Assembly: GCA_937864975.1 (NCBI GenBank)
Contig: CALMDI010000521.1
Coordinates: forward strand, 1-6,396
DNA length: 6,396 bases
Reading direction: 5' to 3'
Source of the DNA: an uncultured Chloroflexota bacterium
Lineage (GTDB): Bacteria > Chloroflexota > Anaerolineae > Aggregatilineales > Phototrophicaceae
Below the pieces are notes generated by a model, which was not told the origin of the DNA, ran no database searches, and worked only from the letters and a program-made list of their open reading frames with translations. Made by a program: the position numbers and the translations under genes. This document shows, one piece after another, positions 1 to 6,267 of this stretch. The stretch's first letter is position 1; the number at the start of each line of letters is the position of its first letter.

Positions 1-35
1 TCGTAAACCGGGCACGACACGTCGTGCCCCTACGA
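1..35. repeat. Palindromic element with 8-bp GC-rich stem
   Basis: An inverted repeat: GGGCACGA (10-17) pairs perfectly with TCGTGCCC (22-29) around a CACG loop. An outer 5-bp stem, TCGTA (1-5) with TACGA (31-35), is separated from it by AACC on the left and a single C on the right. There is no T-run directly after it, so it is not a classical intrinsic terminator. It resembles the dispersed extragenic palindromes found in multiple copies in many bacterial genomes, but only one copy lies in the window. It could also be the 3' end of a terminator region for an upstream gene outside the window. Confidence 0.55.
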
Positions 36-118
36 CCGACTGTCTTTTCGCCAACTGACTTGCCGGATGAACCACTCTGTTGCTCTGTGTTAAGTTGTTG
101 AGTTTGCCTTGACTGACC

Positions 119-142
119 GCTGAAAGCTGAGAGCTAAAAGCT
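119..142 (+). repeat. 7-bp tandem repeat abutting the aroC start codon
   Basis: Three heptads read GCTGAAA (119-125), GCTGAGA (126-132) and GCTAAAA (133-139), followed by a partial GCT (140-142) and then directly by the ATG of aroC. The second unit supplies the only Shine-Dalgarno-like stretch (GAGAG, 129-133), about 9 nt before the start. Short heptameric tandem repeats are known in intergenic DNA of cyanobacteria and some other phyla; whether this belongs to such a family is an inference. Copy-number change would alter the ribosome-binding region. Confidence 0.5.
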
Positions 143-1321
143 ATGCTGCGAATTCTGACTGCCGGTGAAAGCCACGGACCGATGCTGACGGCGATTGTCG
201 AGGGGTTCCCGGCGGGGCTGCCCCTGACCTCCGACGACATCAACCGCGAACTGGCGCGCCGCCAGCAGGGGTATGGCTCCGGCGGGCGCATGAACATCGA
301 GCAGGACACCGTCCAGATCACGTCCGGTATCGCCAACGGCTTGACGACCGGCGCGCCGGTCGCCATGCTGGTCGAGAATCGCGACTATAAGAACTGGAAA
401 GAAAAAGATATTGCCCCGATGACCACGCCGCGTCCCGGTCACGCCGACCTGACGGGCGCGATCAAGTACGGCTATCGCGACCTTCGGCTCGCGCTGGAAC
501 GCGCCAGCGCGCGCGAGACGACGATGCGCGTGGCGGTTGGCGCGCTGTGCAAGAGGCTGCTGGCGGAGTTCGGGATTTATATTGGCGGTTACGTCGTGCA
601 GATTGGCTCGGTGACGGCGCACCTGAGCGACGATTTCGCGCTGGTGGATCGCTTTGTCGCGGGCGAGCAGAGTGACGTCCGCTGCCCCGATCCTGACGGG
701 GCGGAGCGAATGCACGAGGCAATCCGTCAGGCGAAGATCGACAGAGACACCCTCGGCGGCGTGTTTGAGATCGTCGCGCTGAACGTGCCGCCGGGTCTCG
801 GATCGCACGTCCACTACGACCGCCGTTTGGACGGACGCATTGTCGCGGCGATGGTCAGTATCCACGCCATGAAAGGCGCGGAGATCGGACCGGCATTTGC
901 AAACGCGGGCAAACGCGGCTCGGAAGTTCACGACGAGATTCGCGTCGACGGCGAAGGCAACCTGCGCCGCGAAACAAACCGCGCGGGTGGCATCGAAGGC
1001 GGCATCACCACGGGCGAGCCGATTGTGGCGCGCGTGGCGATGAAGCCGATTTCGACGGTCATGAAATCGCTCGCGTCGGTCAATCTGGCGACGGGCGAGC
1101 CGGAACAGACGACCTATGAACGCAGCGATCACTGCGCCGTACCGCGCGCGGTGCCGATTGGCGAGGCGATGATGGCAATCGTGCTGGTGGACGAGCTGCT
1201 GCAAAAGATTGGCGGCGACAGCGTGGACGAAATGCGCCCGCGGTTTCAGTCGCTGCGCCGCGCGCGCGTTTCCGACCTGCCGATGGACAACGTGGAGTGG
1301 CGGTTTGGCTACCCCTCCTGA
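143..1321 (+). CDS. aroC: Chorismate synthase
   Basis: This enzyme converts 5-enolpyruvylshikimate-3-phosphate to chorismate, the last step of the shikimate pathway, in the cytoplasm and with reduced FMN. The 392-residue product is slightly longer than the roughly 360-residue enterobacterial form and typical of the longer bacterial form. Visible family motifs are GESHG near the N-terminus (H11), GYGSGGRM (43-50), RPGHADL (97-103, H100), the ERASARETTMRVAVGA block (119-133), NRAGGIEGG (279-287) and RSDHCAVPRA (327-336, D329). H11, H100 and D329 match the family's conserved active-site positions. The start is well fixed: an in-frame TGA lies at 128-130, ATG 143 is the first Met codon after it, and the next Met lies beyond the GESHG motif. 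The ribosome-binding site is weak and sits in a heptad repeat. It is the first gene of a four-gene aro cluster, and its end overlaps the aroK start. No frameshift or missing motif is seen. Confidence 0.97.
   Translation: MLRILTAGESHGPMLTAIVEGFPAGLPLTSDDINRELARRQQGYGSGGRMNIEQDTVQITSGIANGLTTGAPVAMLVENRDYKNWKEKDIAPMTTPRPGHADLTGAIKYGYRDLRLALERASARETTMRVAVGALCKRLLAEFGIYIGGYVVQIGSVTAHLSDDFALVDRFVAGEQSDVRCPDPDGAERMHEAIRQAKIDRDTLGGVFEIVALNVPPGLGSHVHYDRRLDGRIVAAMVSIHAMKGAEIGPAFANAGKRGSEVHDEIRVDGEGNLRRETNRAGGIEGGITTGEPIVARVAMKPISTVMKSLASVNLATGEPEQTTYERSDHCAVPRAVPIGEAMMAIVLVDELLQKIGGDSVDEMRPRFQSLRRARVSDLPMDNVEWRFGYPS
1294..1297 (+). promoter_or_regulatory. Shine-Dalgarno GGAG for aroK, inside aroC
   Basis: GGAG lies within the last codons of aroC, 7 nt before a TTG codon at 1305. 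This is ideal spacing and is the main reason for placing the aroK start at 1305. No ATG or GTG start in the frame would keep the first beta strand before the Walker A loop. Confidence 0.7.
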
Positions 1322-1826
1322 GCCGCGTAACATCGTTCTGACCGGGTTTATGGGCACCGGCAAGACGACGACGGGCAAACGGGTCGCCGGTCGCCTGGGC
1401 TGGCGTTTCATCGACGCCGACGAGGAGATCGTGCGGCGGGCGCGAATGCCGATCTCACGCATCTTTGCCGTGCACGGCGAGGCGCATTTCCGCGAATTGG
1501 AGCGGGATATCTGCCGGGCGCTGGCGCGGCTGAACCGGGTCGTCATCGCCACCGGCGGCGGTATGCTGATCGATGAGTCGAACCGGGAGACCATGCTGCG
1601 GGCGGGGCTGGTGGTTTGCCTCACGGCGACGCCCGACGCGCTGGCGGCTCGGCTGTCGGCGGACGATGGACGCCCGCTCCTCAAAACCGACTGGAAGGCA
1701 TTGTTCGAGCAGCGGCGTCCGATTTACGATTCATTCCCTCACCAGGTGAATACGACCAGCCGCACGCCGGACGAGGCGGCGGCGGAGATTGTACGGTTAT
1801 GGCAGAGCCTCAAAGAATCCGCGTAG
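1305..1826 (+). CDS. aroK: Shikimate kinase
   Basis: This cytoplasmic enzyme phosphorylates the 3-hydroxyl of shikimate with ATP, the fifth step of chorismate synthesis. It is a 173-residue nucleoside-monophosphate-kinase-fold protein, the usual family length. The Walker A loop is GFMGTGKTT (14-22, K20). The shikimate/Mg site is FIDADEEI with D37 and D39, followed by IFAVHGEAHFRELE with R63. The GGG motif is at 84-86. The lid carries R123 in RPLL, and the C-terminal shikimate-binding Arg is in QRRPIYDSF (R137/R138). The start is TTG 1305, supported by a GGAG at ideal spacing and by the family length. The first ATG (1350) falls inside the Walker A loop, so it would destroy the fold. A TTG further upstream at 1209 would add 32 residues that are only an aroC shadow. 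The gene overlaps aroC by 17 bp and aroB by 28 bp, which suggests translational coupling. A Pro (P145) stands where many relatives have Ala after the YxxxA-type motif, probably without effect. Confidence 0.94.
   Translation: MATPPEPRNIVLTGFMGTGKTTTGKRVAGRLGWRFIDADEEIVRRARMPISRIFAVHGEAHFRELERDICRALARLNRVVIATGGGMLIDESNRETMLRAGLVVCLTATPDALAARLSADDGRPLLKTDWKALFEQRRPIYDSFPHQVNTTSRTPDEAAAEIVRLWQSLKESA
1784..1787 (+). promoter_or_regulatory. Shine-Dalgarno-like GGAG for aroB, inside aroK
   Basis: GGAG occurs 11 nt before the aroB ATG at 1799, within aroK coding sequence. The spacing is longer than optimal, so initiation on aroB may depend partly on ribosomes finishing aroK 28 bp downstream of the aroB start. 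Confidence 0.45.
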
Positions 1827-2857
1827 TCGCGCCGGGGGGCGGCTACGACATTTTCATCGAGCCGGGGCTGCGCGAAAAAATCGCTGCCCGTGTGACTGGT
1901 ATCGCGATGGGCGAGCGGGTCGTCGTCGCCACGAACCCGCCTCTGAAAGCGCTCTACGGGGACGCACTGGCGGCTTCGCTTCCCAATGCTACCGTCGTGG
2001 TAATGCCGGATGGCGAGCAGTATAAGACGCTCGACACCGTGGGGAAGCTGTATGCCGACTTTGTCGATGCCGGGCTGGATCGCGGTGGTACGGTCGTCGC
2101 GCTCGGCGGCGGCGTGGTGGGCGACACGGTGGGCTTCGCGGCGGCAACCTACATGCGCGGCGTGCGGCTGGTGCAGATGCCGACCAGCCTGCTGGCGATG
2201 GTCGATTCGAGCGTCGGCGGGAAAGTCGGCGTCGATCTTCCGCAGGGCAAAAATCTGGTGGGCGCGTTCAAGCAGCCCGACGTCGTCCTGATCGATCCCG
2301 ACGTTTTACGGACACTGCCGGAGCGCGAGTGGCGCTGTGGAATGGCTGAAGTCGTCAAGCACGGTTTCCTGTCCGACCCGTCGCTGCTCGAAATGGCTTC
2401 GCGTAGTCAGGATAACGATGCGACCGACATGTTGTGCCGCGCGATTCAGGTCAAAGTCGACGTCGTGCAAGCCGATCCTTACGAGCGTAATATCCGCGCG
2501 CATTTGAATTTAGGTCACACGTTCGCGCACGCCATCGAGCAGGTGACGCACTATGGCTGGCTGCATGGCGAAGCCGTCGCGGTCGGGTTGATCGCGGCGG
2601 GGCGGCTGTCCCACGCGCTCGGCATGTGCGATGCCGCGTTACCCGCGCAGGTCGAAGAGGTCATCACGGAGGTCGGTTTGCCGACGCGACTTGGCGATCT
2701 CGACCCGGAGGCCTTGTACCGCGCGATGGCTACAGACAAGAAGTGGCAGGCGGGGAAGTCACGGTTTATTCTGCTGCGCGGCGTAGGGCAGCCTGAAATC
2801 GTGAAGGATGTGCCGAAAGCGCAGGTCATCGACGTCCTCAAAACCCTGGTGGATTAA
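1799..2857 (+). CDS. aroB: 3-dehydroquinate synthase
   Basis: This enzyme converts DAHP to 3-dehydroquinate using catalytic NAD and a divalent metal, the second step of the shikimate pathway. The product is 352 residues, typical for monofunctional AroB. The N-terminal NAD-binding half shows DGEQYKT (71-77), GGGVVGDTVGF (103-113) and the block QMPTSLLAMVDSSVGGK (127-142) with D136 and K142, then KNLVGAFKQP (151-160). The C-terminal metal-binding half shows CGMAEVVKHG (180-189) with E184, NLGHTFAHAIE (237-247) with H240, and WLHGEAVAVG (254-263) with H256. E184, H240 and H256 match the three Zn ligands of the Aspergillus enzyme (E194, H271, H287), including the 16-residue gap between the two His. 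The ATG at 1799 gives the usual short N-terminal extension before the first strand; a longer reading to about 1616 is an aroK shadow. The start overlaps aroK by 28 bp, and aroQ begins 3 bp after the stop. Confidence 0.96.
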   Translation: MAEPQRIRVVAPGGGYDIFIEPGLREKIAARVTGIAMGERVVVATNPPLKALYGDALAASLPNATVVVMPDGEQYKTLDTVGKLYADFVDAGLDRGGTVVALGGGVVGDTVGFAAATYMRGVRLVQMPTSLLAMVDSSVGGKVGVDLPQGKNLVGAFKQPDVVLIDPDVLRTLPEREWRCGMAEVVKHGFLSDPSLLEMASRSQDNDATDMLCRAIQVKVDVVQADPYERNIRAHLNLGHTFAHAIEQVTHYGWLHGEAVAVGLIAAGRLSHALGMCDAALPAQVEEVITEVGLPTRLGDLDPEALYRAMATDKKWQAGKSRFILLRGVGQPEIVKDVPKAQVIDVLKTLVD

Positions 2858-2860
2858 CTC

Positions 2861-3319
2861 ATGACCAAGAAAATTCTCCTGCTTCACGGTCCGAACCTCA
2901 ATCTACTCGGCACGCGCGAGCCGGACGTCTATGGCAGCTTAACGCTGGAACAGATCAATCGGATTGCCGAGGCGCACGCGCGGCGTCATGACGTCGAACT
3001 CCGCGCCGAACAGTCCAACCACGAGGGGGCGCTCATCGACATCCTGCACGCGGCGCGAAACTGGGCAGACGGCGCTGTCTTCAACCCCGGCGCGTACACG
3101 CACACGTCGATTGCACTGCGCGACGCGATCAGCGCGACGGCGCTTCCGGTCGTCGAAGTCCATCTGTCGAACGTCCACGCGCGCGAACCGTTCCGTCACG
3201 TCTCGATGCTCGCCCCGGTGTGCGTGGGGCAGGTGGTCGGTTTCGGCTGGCGCAGCTACCTGCTCGGCATCGACGGGCTGCTGGGCAAGCTGGGCGTCCT
3301 GCCCGAACCGGAGTTGTAA
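2861..3319 (+). CDS. aroQ: 3-dehydroquinate dehydratase, type II
   Basis: This enzyme dehydrates 3-dehydroquinate to 3-dehydroshikimate by trans elimination; the type II fold is a flavodoxin-like dodecamer unrelated to AroD type I. The protein has 152 residues, the normal size. It opens with [20 protein letters not shown] (6-25), containing N12, the catalytic-loop R19 and the general base Y24. QSNHEG is at 51-56, [10 protein letters not shown] (74-83) carries N75 and H81, VEVHLSN (98-104) carries H101 and S103, and HAREPFRH (106-113) has R108 and R112. These positions coincide almost exactly with Mycobacterium tuberculosis numbering (R19, Y24, N75, H81, H101, R112). The ATG at 2861 follows the aroB TAA by 3 bp, and GGTGGA at 2848-2853 is a fair ribosome-binding site 7 nt upstream. 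It is the last gene of the aro cluster, followed at once by a stem-loop. Confidence 0.97.
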   Translation: MTKKILLLHGPNLNLLGTREPDVYGSLTLEQINRIAEAHARRHDVELRAEQSNHEGALIDILHAARNWADGAVFNPGAYTHTSIALRDAISATALPVVEVHLSNVHAREPFRHVSMLAPVCVGQVVGFGWRSYLLGIDGLLGKLGVLPEPEL

Positions 3320-3326
3320 ACCGTCA

Positions 3327-3351
3327 CCAAAGAGCGCGGCGCAATCTTTGG
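3327..3351 (+). terminator. Stem-loop after aroQ, candidate end of the aro operon
   Basis: CCAAAGA (3327-3333) pairs perfectly with TCTTTGG (3345-3351). Inside it GCG (3334-3336) pairs with CGC (3340-3342) around CGG, leaving a 2-nt AA bulge, for 10 bp in all. It begins 7 nt past the aroQ stop. There is no U-run after it, so intrinsic termination is uncertain; it may instead act as a 3' stabiliser or as part of glnA control. Confidence 0.4.
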
Positions 3352-3378
3352 CGAGTTCTACGTGTGCGCTGCCGACGC

Positions 3379-3425
3379 GCGCGTTGTAAACTTTGCACGA
3401 GTCGAAACGAGCGCGTTGTGCAAAC
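3379..3425 (+). promoter_or_regulatory. Paired repeats ahead of glnA, candidate operator
   Basis: GCGCGTTGT occurs twice, at 3379-3387 and 3411-3419, exactly 32 bp apart (about three helical turns), each followed by a run ending in AAAC. An overlapping inverted repeat, TTTGCAC (3392-3398) with GTGCAAA (3418-3424), spans a 19-nt centre. The element ends just before the glnA ribosome-binding site. It does not fit the GlnR/TnrA consensus (TGTNA-N7-TNACA), and I found no convincing sigma-70 promoter boxes around it. That it is an operator or leader structure for glnA is an inference from position and symmetry. Confidence 0.35.
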
Positions 3426-3429
3426 AGGA
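3426..3429 (+). promoter_or_regulatory. Shine-Dalgarno AGGA deciding the glnA start
   Basis: AGGA lies 8 nt before ATG 3438. It favours this start over an in-frame TTG at 3393, which would add 15 residues unlike the family N-terminus and would lie inside the paired repeats. Confidence 0.65.
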
Positions 3430-3437
3430 CAAAAACG

Positions 3438-4778
3438 ATGAGTACAAAGGACGCGGTACTCGCCGCGATTGACGAGCAGCAGGTCAAATTCGTCGCGTTA
3501 TGGTTCACGGACATCACAGGTTTGGTGAAAAGTGTCACCGTGCCCGCGAAACGGGTCGATACCGTCCTCGATTCGGGGATGCACTTCGACGGCTCGTCCA
3601 TCGAAGGGTTCGCCCGCGTCGCCGAAAGCGACATGGTACTCGTGCCTGACCTGACCACCTTCACCGTCCTGCCGTGGGACGCGCCCGAAGAAAAAACCGC
3701 GCGCCTGATCTGCACGGTTCGCACGCCGGAAGCGGCGCAGTTTATTGGCGACCCACGCACCGTACTGATTCGCATCCTGAAAGACGCCGAGGAACTCGGG
3801 TTCGCCTACAAGACGGGCATGGAGCTGGAATTTTTCCTGTTCCGCACGGAAAAAGACCGCGAGCTGTCGCCGCTGATGCCCCACGACCGCGCCAGTTATT
3901 TCGACATGTCAACGGAACTTTCGCAGGGAATCCGTCGCAAGATGATTTCGACGCTGGCGGAGATCGGCATCAACGTCGATTCGGCGCATCACGAGATCGG
4001 CTCCGGGCAGCACGAATTCGACTTCGATTACAACCCGGCGCTGACGTCCGCCGATAACCTGCTCACGGCGCGGGTCGCCCTTAAAACCATCGCGCAGCGC
4101 CAGAGCCTGCACTGTACGTTCATGCCGCGCCCGTCGATGGACTTGCCCGGCTCGGGGATGCACACGCACCAGAGCCTGCATGATCTCCAATCGGACGCGA
4201 ACGTGTTTGCCAATTCGGAACACCAGTACGGCTTGTCGGAGACGGCGTGCTACTTCCTGGCGGGGCAGTTAATGCACGCGCGCGCCATGTGCGCGGTGCT
4301 CGCGCCGCTGGTGAATTCGTACAAACGGCTCGGCGTGTCTTTTGAGGCGCCGATTTACGTCACGTGGGCGCACGTCAACCGGGCGGGGGCGGCGCTCATT
4401 CGCGTGCCGCACATCGCGCCGGGCAAGGAGCAGCACACGCGGCTCGAAATCCGCTGTCCCGATCCAAGTACGAATCCCTATCTGGCGACCGCCGTCATGC
4501 TGGCGGCGGGACTCGACGGCATCCGTCAGAAGATGGCGCTGCCGGACGCGCTGGAAGAAACGCTGCTGCGACAGGATCGTTCCCGCCTGCGTCAGGTGGA
4601 AACGCTGCCGACGTCGCTGGCGGACGCGCTGGACGCGCTGGAACAGGACGACGTGATTCTCTCGGCGCTTGGACCCTACATCAGCGACCGTTATCTGGCG
4701 GCAAAGCGGCAGGAGCTTGAAGAATACAACCGTCAGGTTACGCCGTGGGAGTTGGAGCGGTACATCACGCGGTATTGA
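3438..4778 (+). CDS. glnA: Class I glutamine synthetase, alpha-type
   Basis: The likely reaction is glutamate + ammonia + ATP to glutamine, in the cytoplasm as a dodecamer. The 446-residue product matches Bacillus-type (GSI-alpha) enzymes (about 444). The N-terminal beta-grasp domain (about 1-95) contains FDGSSIEGFARVAESDM with D51 and S54, equivalent to the ammonium-site residues D50/S53 of E. coli, and R60, equivalent to feedback residue R62 of Bacillus subtilis. The catalytic domain shows MELEFFLF (E129, E131), HHEIGSGQHE (E186, E193), GSGMHTHQSL (H242), NSYKRL (R297), the flap Glu E303, Arg residues R315 and R322, and RLEIRCPDP (E337, R339). There is no NLYDLPPEE-type adenylylation site; the matching region reads LPDALEETLL. 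Oddities: the near-invariant VPGYEAP flap reads GVSFEAP (299-305), and NRSALIRVP reads NRAGAALIRVP, two residues longer. Ligand residues are kept, so an active synthetase is likely. A related gamma-glutamyl ligase is the main alternative. It is convergent with the aspartate kinase gene. Confidence 0.9.
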   Translation: MSTKDAVLAAIDEQQVKFVALWFTDITGLVKSVTVPAKRVDTVLDSGMHFDGSSIEGFARVAESDMVLVPDLTTFTVLPWDAPEEKTARLICTVRTPEAAQFIGDPRTVLIRILKDAEELGFAYKTGMELEFFLFRTEKDRELSPLMPHDRASYFDMSTELSQGIRRKMISTLAEIGINVDSAHHEIGSGQHEFDFDYNPALTSADNLLTARVALKTIAQRQSLHCTFMPRPSMDLPGSGMHTHQSLHDLQSDANVFANSEHQYGLSETACYFLAGQLMHARAMCAVLAPLVNSYKRLGVSFEAPIYVTWAHVNRAGAALIRVPHIAPGKEQHTRLEIRCPDPSTNPYLATAVMLAAGLDGIRQKMALPDALEETLLRQDRSRLRQVETLPTSLADALDALEQDDVILSALGPYISDRYLAAKRQELEEYNRQVTPWELERYITRY

Positions 4779-4788
4779 CAGAACGCGC

Positions 4789-4801
4789 CTGCCGAAGGCA
4801 G
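4789..4801. terminator. Small hairpin between convergent glnA and aspartate kinase genes
   Basis: CTGCC (4789-4793) and GGCAG (4797-4801) form a 5-bp stem with a GAA loop in the 43-bp gap between two converging genes. Its position suits a bidirectional terminator, but the stem is short and only a TTT (4807-4809) follows on the plus strand, with no T-run on the minus strand. Weak evidence. Confidence 0.25.
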
Positions 4802-4821
4802 CGGTGTTTACGGTGGGAGGC

Positions 4822-6234
4822 TCAGGGATTTCCCGCAATCAACCGGTGAATTTCGAGAAGTGCCTTCTCGGCGTCCTGCGGCTCGGTGACGAACGACAGG
4901 CTGCAATGCGACGGGCCCTGAGCGACCGCCAGAATGCGAACGGCTCTCATCGCTTTGAAGAGGCTGGCGGTGAGGTCGTGGAACTCGTCCACCTTCGCGC
5001 CAATAATCGTGACGACACTCACGGGGCGCGCGCTCCATGAGCTGATGGCATCGTCGCTCGGCATTTGCATCTCCAGCGCCTGCCGGAGGGTATGCAGGGC
5101 ATCGGGACCCGCGGTCGTCGGAATGACGAAACAGACAAAGCTGTGCCGCGAGGACTGCGACGAGATCATCACGTCCGTGTGGCTGCCCGTCGCGGCAAAG
5201 AGCGTGCGGTCGACCAGATTCGCAATCGGCGCCAGCGGTCCGTTCTGAGCGGACGTGAAGGCAAGCCCGGAAATCGACGTGACCGCTTTGAGCACCTGAG
5301 ACGATTTCGAACCTTCGGCATCAATCCGCGTGCCGGGCTGCTGCGGCTTAAAGACGTTGCGAACCAGCAGCGGAATCCGTTCGTCGTGCAGGGGTCCGAT
5401 CATGCGAGGGTGCAGGATGCGAGCGCCGAAGTACGACAATTCCGCGACTTCGTCGTAGGACAGCGCCGGAATCACCCGCGCGTCCGGCACTTCCCGCGGA
5501 TCGGCGGACATCATGCCATCCACGTCCGTCCAGATCCACACCTCATCGGCGTCGGTCGAAGCGCCCAGCACCGACGCGGTGTAATCGCTGCCGCCGCGTC
5601 CGAGGGTGGTCGGCTTTCCCGCCGCCGTCGCGCCGATAAATCCGGTCATCACCGGGATAATATTCCGGTCGAGCATCGGCATCATGTGACGTTTAATACG
5701 CTCGCGCGTCAGCGCAAGGTTGACGGTCGCGTTGCCGTACACATTGTCGGTCACGATCAGATCGGTGGCGTCGATGGCGACGCCGCGCAGCATATTCTGG
5801 CGTAACAGTGCCGCGACAATCCGCGCTGCCAGGCGCTCGCCCACGCCGACAATCGCGTCGATATCGTCGGGCGGGCTGTCGTCGCGGGCGCGGCGGTCGG
5901 CGAGGGACTGACATGTGTCGAGCATGTCGAACAGCAGACGGTCGATATCGGCTTGCAGCGCCGCGCGCTCCGTGGCGCCCAGCGGAAGGTATTCGATCAG
6001 GGCGAGATGGCGCGTGCGGAGCGTGGTCACAATACGTCGGTAGCCGCGCCGGTTGCCCAACTCCGCCAGATGCGCCGCTTCGATCAAAGCATCGGTCACG
6101 CCTTCCAGAGCAGACACCACCAGCAGCAGGCGTTTCCAGCGTTCCTGCTCCTGAAGGATAATACTCAACACCTGTGTAAGTCCGGTGGTGGTTCCAACGG
6201 AAGAACCACCGAACTTCATAATCAGCGTGTCCAT
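4822..6234 (-). CDS. lysC: Aspartate kinase, monofunctional, ThrA-like ACT domains
   Basis: This enzyme phosphorylates L-aspartate with ATP, the first step towards Lys, Thr, Met and diaminopimelate. The 470-residue product has an N-terminal amino-acid-kinase domain (about 1-300) and two C-terminal ACT domains (about 317-395 and 403-470). Kinase motifs: KFGGSSVG (7-14), VVSALEGVTDAL (39-50), VGERLAARIV (131-140, E133), TTLGRGGSDYTA (209-220), WTDVDGMMSADPR (235-247) and ELSYFGARILHP (265-276). ACT loops resemble E. coli ThrA rather than LysC: MISSQSSRHS (356-365) and VAQGPSHCSLSF (437-448). There is no homoserine dehydrogenase domain; the protein stops after ACT2. The symbol lysC marks the monofunctional class only. 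The effector could be threonine, lysine or both. ATG 6234 is preceded by GAGG at short spacing; GTG 6243 and ATG 6219 (MKFGGSS) are alternatives. The open frame continues upstream to 6357 but that part has no family resemblance. There is no obvious internal start for a separate beta subunit. Confidence 0.94.
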   Translation of the reverse strand: MDTLIMKFGGSSVGTTTGLTQVLSIILQEQERWKRLLLVVSALEGVTDALIEAAHLAELGNRRGYRRIVTTLRTRHLALIEYLPLGATERAALQADIDRLLFDMLDTCQSLADRRARDDSPPDDIDAIVGVGERLAARIVAALLRQNMLRGVAIDATDLIVTDNVYGNATVNLALTRERIKRHMMPMLDRNIIPVMTGFIGATAAGKPTTLGRGGSDYTASVLGASTDADEVWIWTDVDGMMSADPREVPDARVIPALSYDEVAELSYFGARILHPRMIGPLHDERIPLLVRNVFKPQQPGTRIDAEGSKSSQVLKAVTSISGLAFTSAQNGPLAPIANLVDRTLFAATGSHTDVMISSQSSRHSFVCFVIPTTAGPDALHTLRQALEMQMPSDDAISSWSARPVSVVTIIGAKVDEFHDLTASLFKAMRAVRILAVAQGPSHCSLSFVTEPQDAEKALLEIHRLIAGNP

Positions 6235-6267
6235 TCGCCTCACGTCTCTGGCTGCGTATCGTGGGGA

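Noticed and set aside
109..138. TTGACT followed by GCTAAA as a promoter for aroC
   Set aside because: The -35 match is good (5 of 6) but the -10 matches only 3 of 6, overlaps the heptad repeat, and would start transcription inside the gene.
134..1684. A 516-codon open frame on the minus strand opposite aroC and aroK
   Set aside because: It is a shadow: the plus strand encodes clear full-length AroC and AroK here. The minus-strand translation is Arg/Ala/His-rich with no recognisable domain.
2939..3775. A minus-strand open frame spanning aroQ and the glnA start
   Set aside because: It covers two real genes and the gap between them, shows low-complexity Arg-rich composition and no motif, and has no sensible ribosome-binding context.
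5065..5805. A 246-codon plus-strand open frame opposite the aspartate kinase gene
   Set aside because: Arg/His-rich shadow of the aspartate kinase reading frame with no family features.
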